A DNA stretch of 64,000 nucleotides from Tsuneonella litorea (GTDB lineage: Bacteria; Pseudomonadota; Alphaproteobacteria; Sphingomonadales; Sphingomonadaceae), in NCBI RefSeq assembly GCF_025154015.1, contig NZ_JAOAMV010000002.1, positions 434,001-498,000 of the forward strand, in the 5' to 3' direction. The position numbers and the translations under genes were made by a program. The notes beneath the pieces were generated by a model. It ran no database searches, was not told where the DNA came from, and saw nothing but the letters and a program-made list of their open reading frames with translations. How positions within the stretch are numbered: the stretch's first letter is position 1; each line of letters starts with the position of its first letter. Below, piece by piece: positions 63,507-64,000 of this stretch.

Positions 63507-64000
63507 TTACGCGGCCGAAGACCGCCACCTTTTGCGCAGCGCGAGGACGTAGATCACCAAGGCCGTGAGCGCGAAGAGAAACCACTGCACAGCGTAGGAC
63601 AGGTGATTGTTCGGCACGTCGCGCGGGTCGGGCAGCGCGAGCTGGGCAAGGCCCGCCCGGGCCGGGACGGCGACCAGCTTCGCACCGTTGCGGTAAGGCC
63701 CGACGATACCGTCGACCCGGCCGCCCTCCCACTGCGGGCGCACCGGCTCGCGCGCCCAGCCAATTGCCACGGCCGCCGTGCCGCCGCCCGGCAGGGCGCA
63801 GCGGGCGATGTGCGCCCAGCCGGTTTCGCCGGACGCGGCGTGACCCGCAAGGGTATCGATCGACAGCACGCGCGCGCAATCCACGCGCGACCGCCGGTAG
63901 AGCGCCCCGTCGATGTCTTCGGCCCGGGTCGGCCATGCAGCCTCCGCAGACATCGCCTGCGCCCGCTGGTAACGCGCGAGCTGCGCCTCCTTCTCGTCGA
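63507..64000 (-). CDS. SURF1 family protein, C-terminal part (cut by window edge)
   Basis: SURF1 helps assemble haem-copper cytochrome oxidase. The visible part includes KEAQLARYQRAQ, YRRSRVDCARVLSIDT, GWAHIARCALPGGG, PDPRDVPNNHLSYAVQWFLFALTALVIYV and a basic end. NNHLSYAVQWF is the conserved second-helix motif. The reading frame is open to the window end, so the N-terminal helix and true start lie outside; the ATG at 63953 is probably internal. Confidence 0.88.
   Translation of the reverse strand, partial: DEKEAQLARYQRAQAMSAEAAWPTRAEDIDGALYRRSRVDCARVLSIDTLAGHAASGETGWAHIARCALPGGGTAAVAIGWAREPVRPQWEGGRVDGIVGPYRNGAKLVAVPARAGLAQLALPDPRDVPNNHLSYAVQWFLFALTALVIYVLALRKRWRSSAA

Overview
The window is GC-rich chromosomal DNA from an alphaproteobacterium, most likely of the Sphingomonadales (Sphingomonas/Novosphingobium/Erythrobacter type). 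The reasons are a single bifunctional Rsh, an alphaproteobacterial SspB, the hisB-H-A-F-E order, a ybgC-tolQRAB-pal operon, many lipoproteins with Pro/Thr/Ser linkers, a TonB-dependent receptor beside carbohydrate genes and a PEP-CTERM protein. I see no CRISPR array, rRNA, prophage or intact insertion sequence.

Region 1 (1-8621) is a catabolic island for pectate or related uronates: a TonB-dependent receptor (cut by the window edge), a secreted PL1 pectate lyase with a cupin gene, an intracellular operon (RpiB-type isomerase, KduD-type dehydrogenase, KdgK kinase, Tat-exported esterase), a LacI regulator and a hydratase-like gene. Four near-identical palindromic operators lie in its three intergenic regions and tie it into one regulon. 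A serine-recombinase remnant and a tRNA-Ser follow. No GH28/GH105 hydrolase, KDPG aldolase or inner-membrane uronate transporter is seen in it.

Region 2 (9467-25640) is mostly housekeeping: tRNA-Ser(GGA), a small metallopeptidase, a cyclophilin, Rsh, cyanide-insensitive-type bd oxidase with a mini-subunit, a GH16 lipoprotein, hemF, pdeM, infC with a probable AUA start, a DASS transporter, a Cys/Met-metabolism PLP enzyme behind a structured leader, and a J-domain protein.

Region 3 (25637-36977) holds the Tol-Pal operon, the histidine operon with an embedded tiny PEP-CTERM gene, sspB, gmk and a DUF418 membrane protein.

Region 4 (37101-46488) is an acyl-CoA catabolic region: SDR, two adjacent acyl-CoA dehydrogenases that look like a heteromeric pair, a GPH-type transporter with a short upstream ORF, and a coupled operon of ACAD10/11-type dehydrogenase, zinc alcohol dehydrogenase and APH-fold kinase. 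The last three resemble the phosphorylating route for 4-hydroxyacyl-CoAs.

Region 5 (46504-64000) contains a lipidated subtilase autotransporter, dapD, a run of small stress-type genes ending in a channel protein, a membrane dipeptidase, an S41 protease, a TetR/ferritin-like pair with its operator, rplU-rpmA, folB, a methyltransferase, thrC and the 3' part of a SURF1 gene. Base positions of starts were chosen from ribosome binding sites, gene overlaps and family N-termini; no database search could be run.
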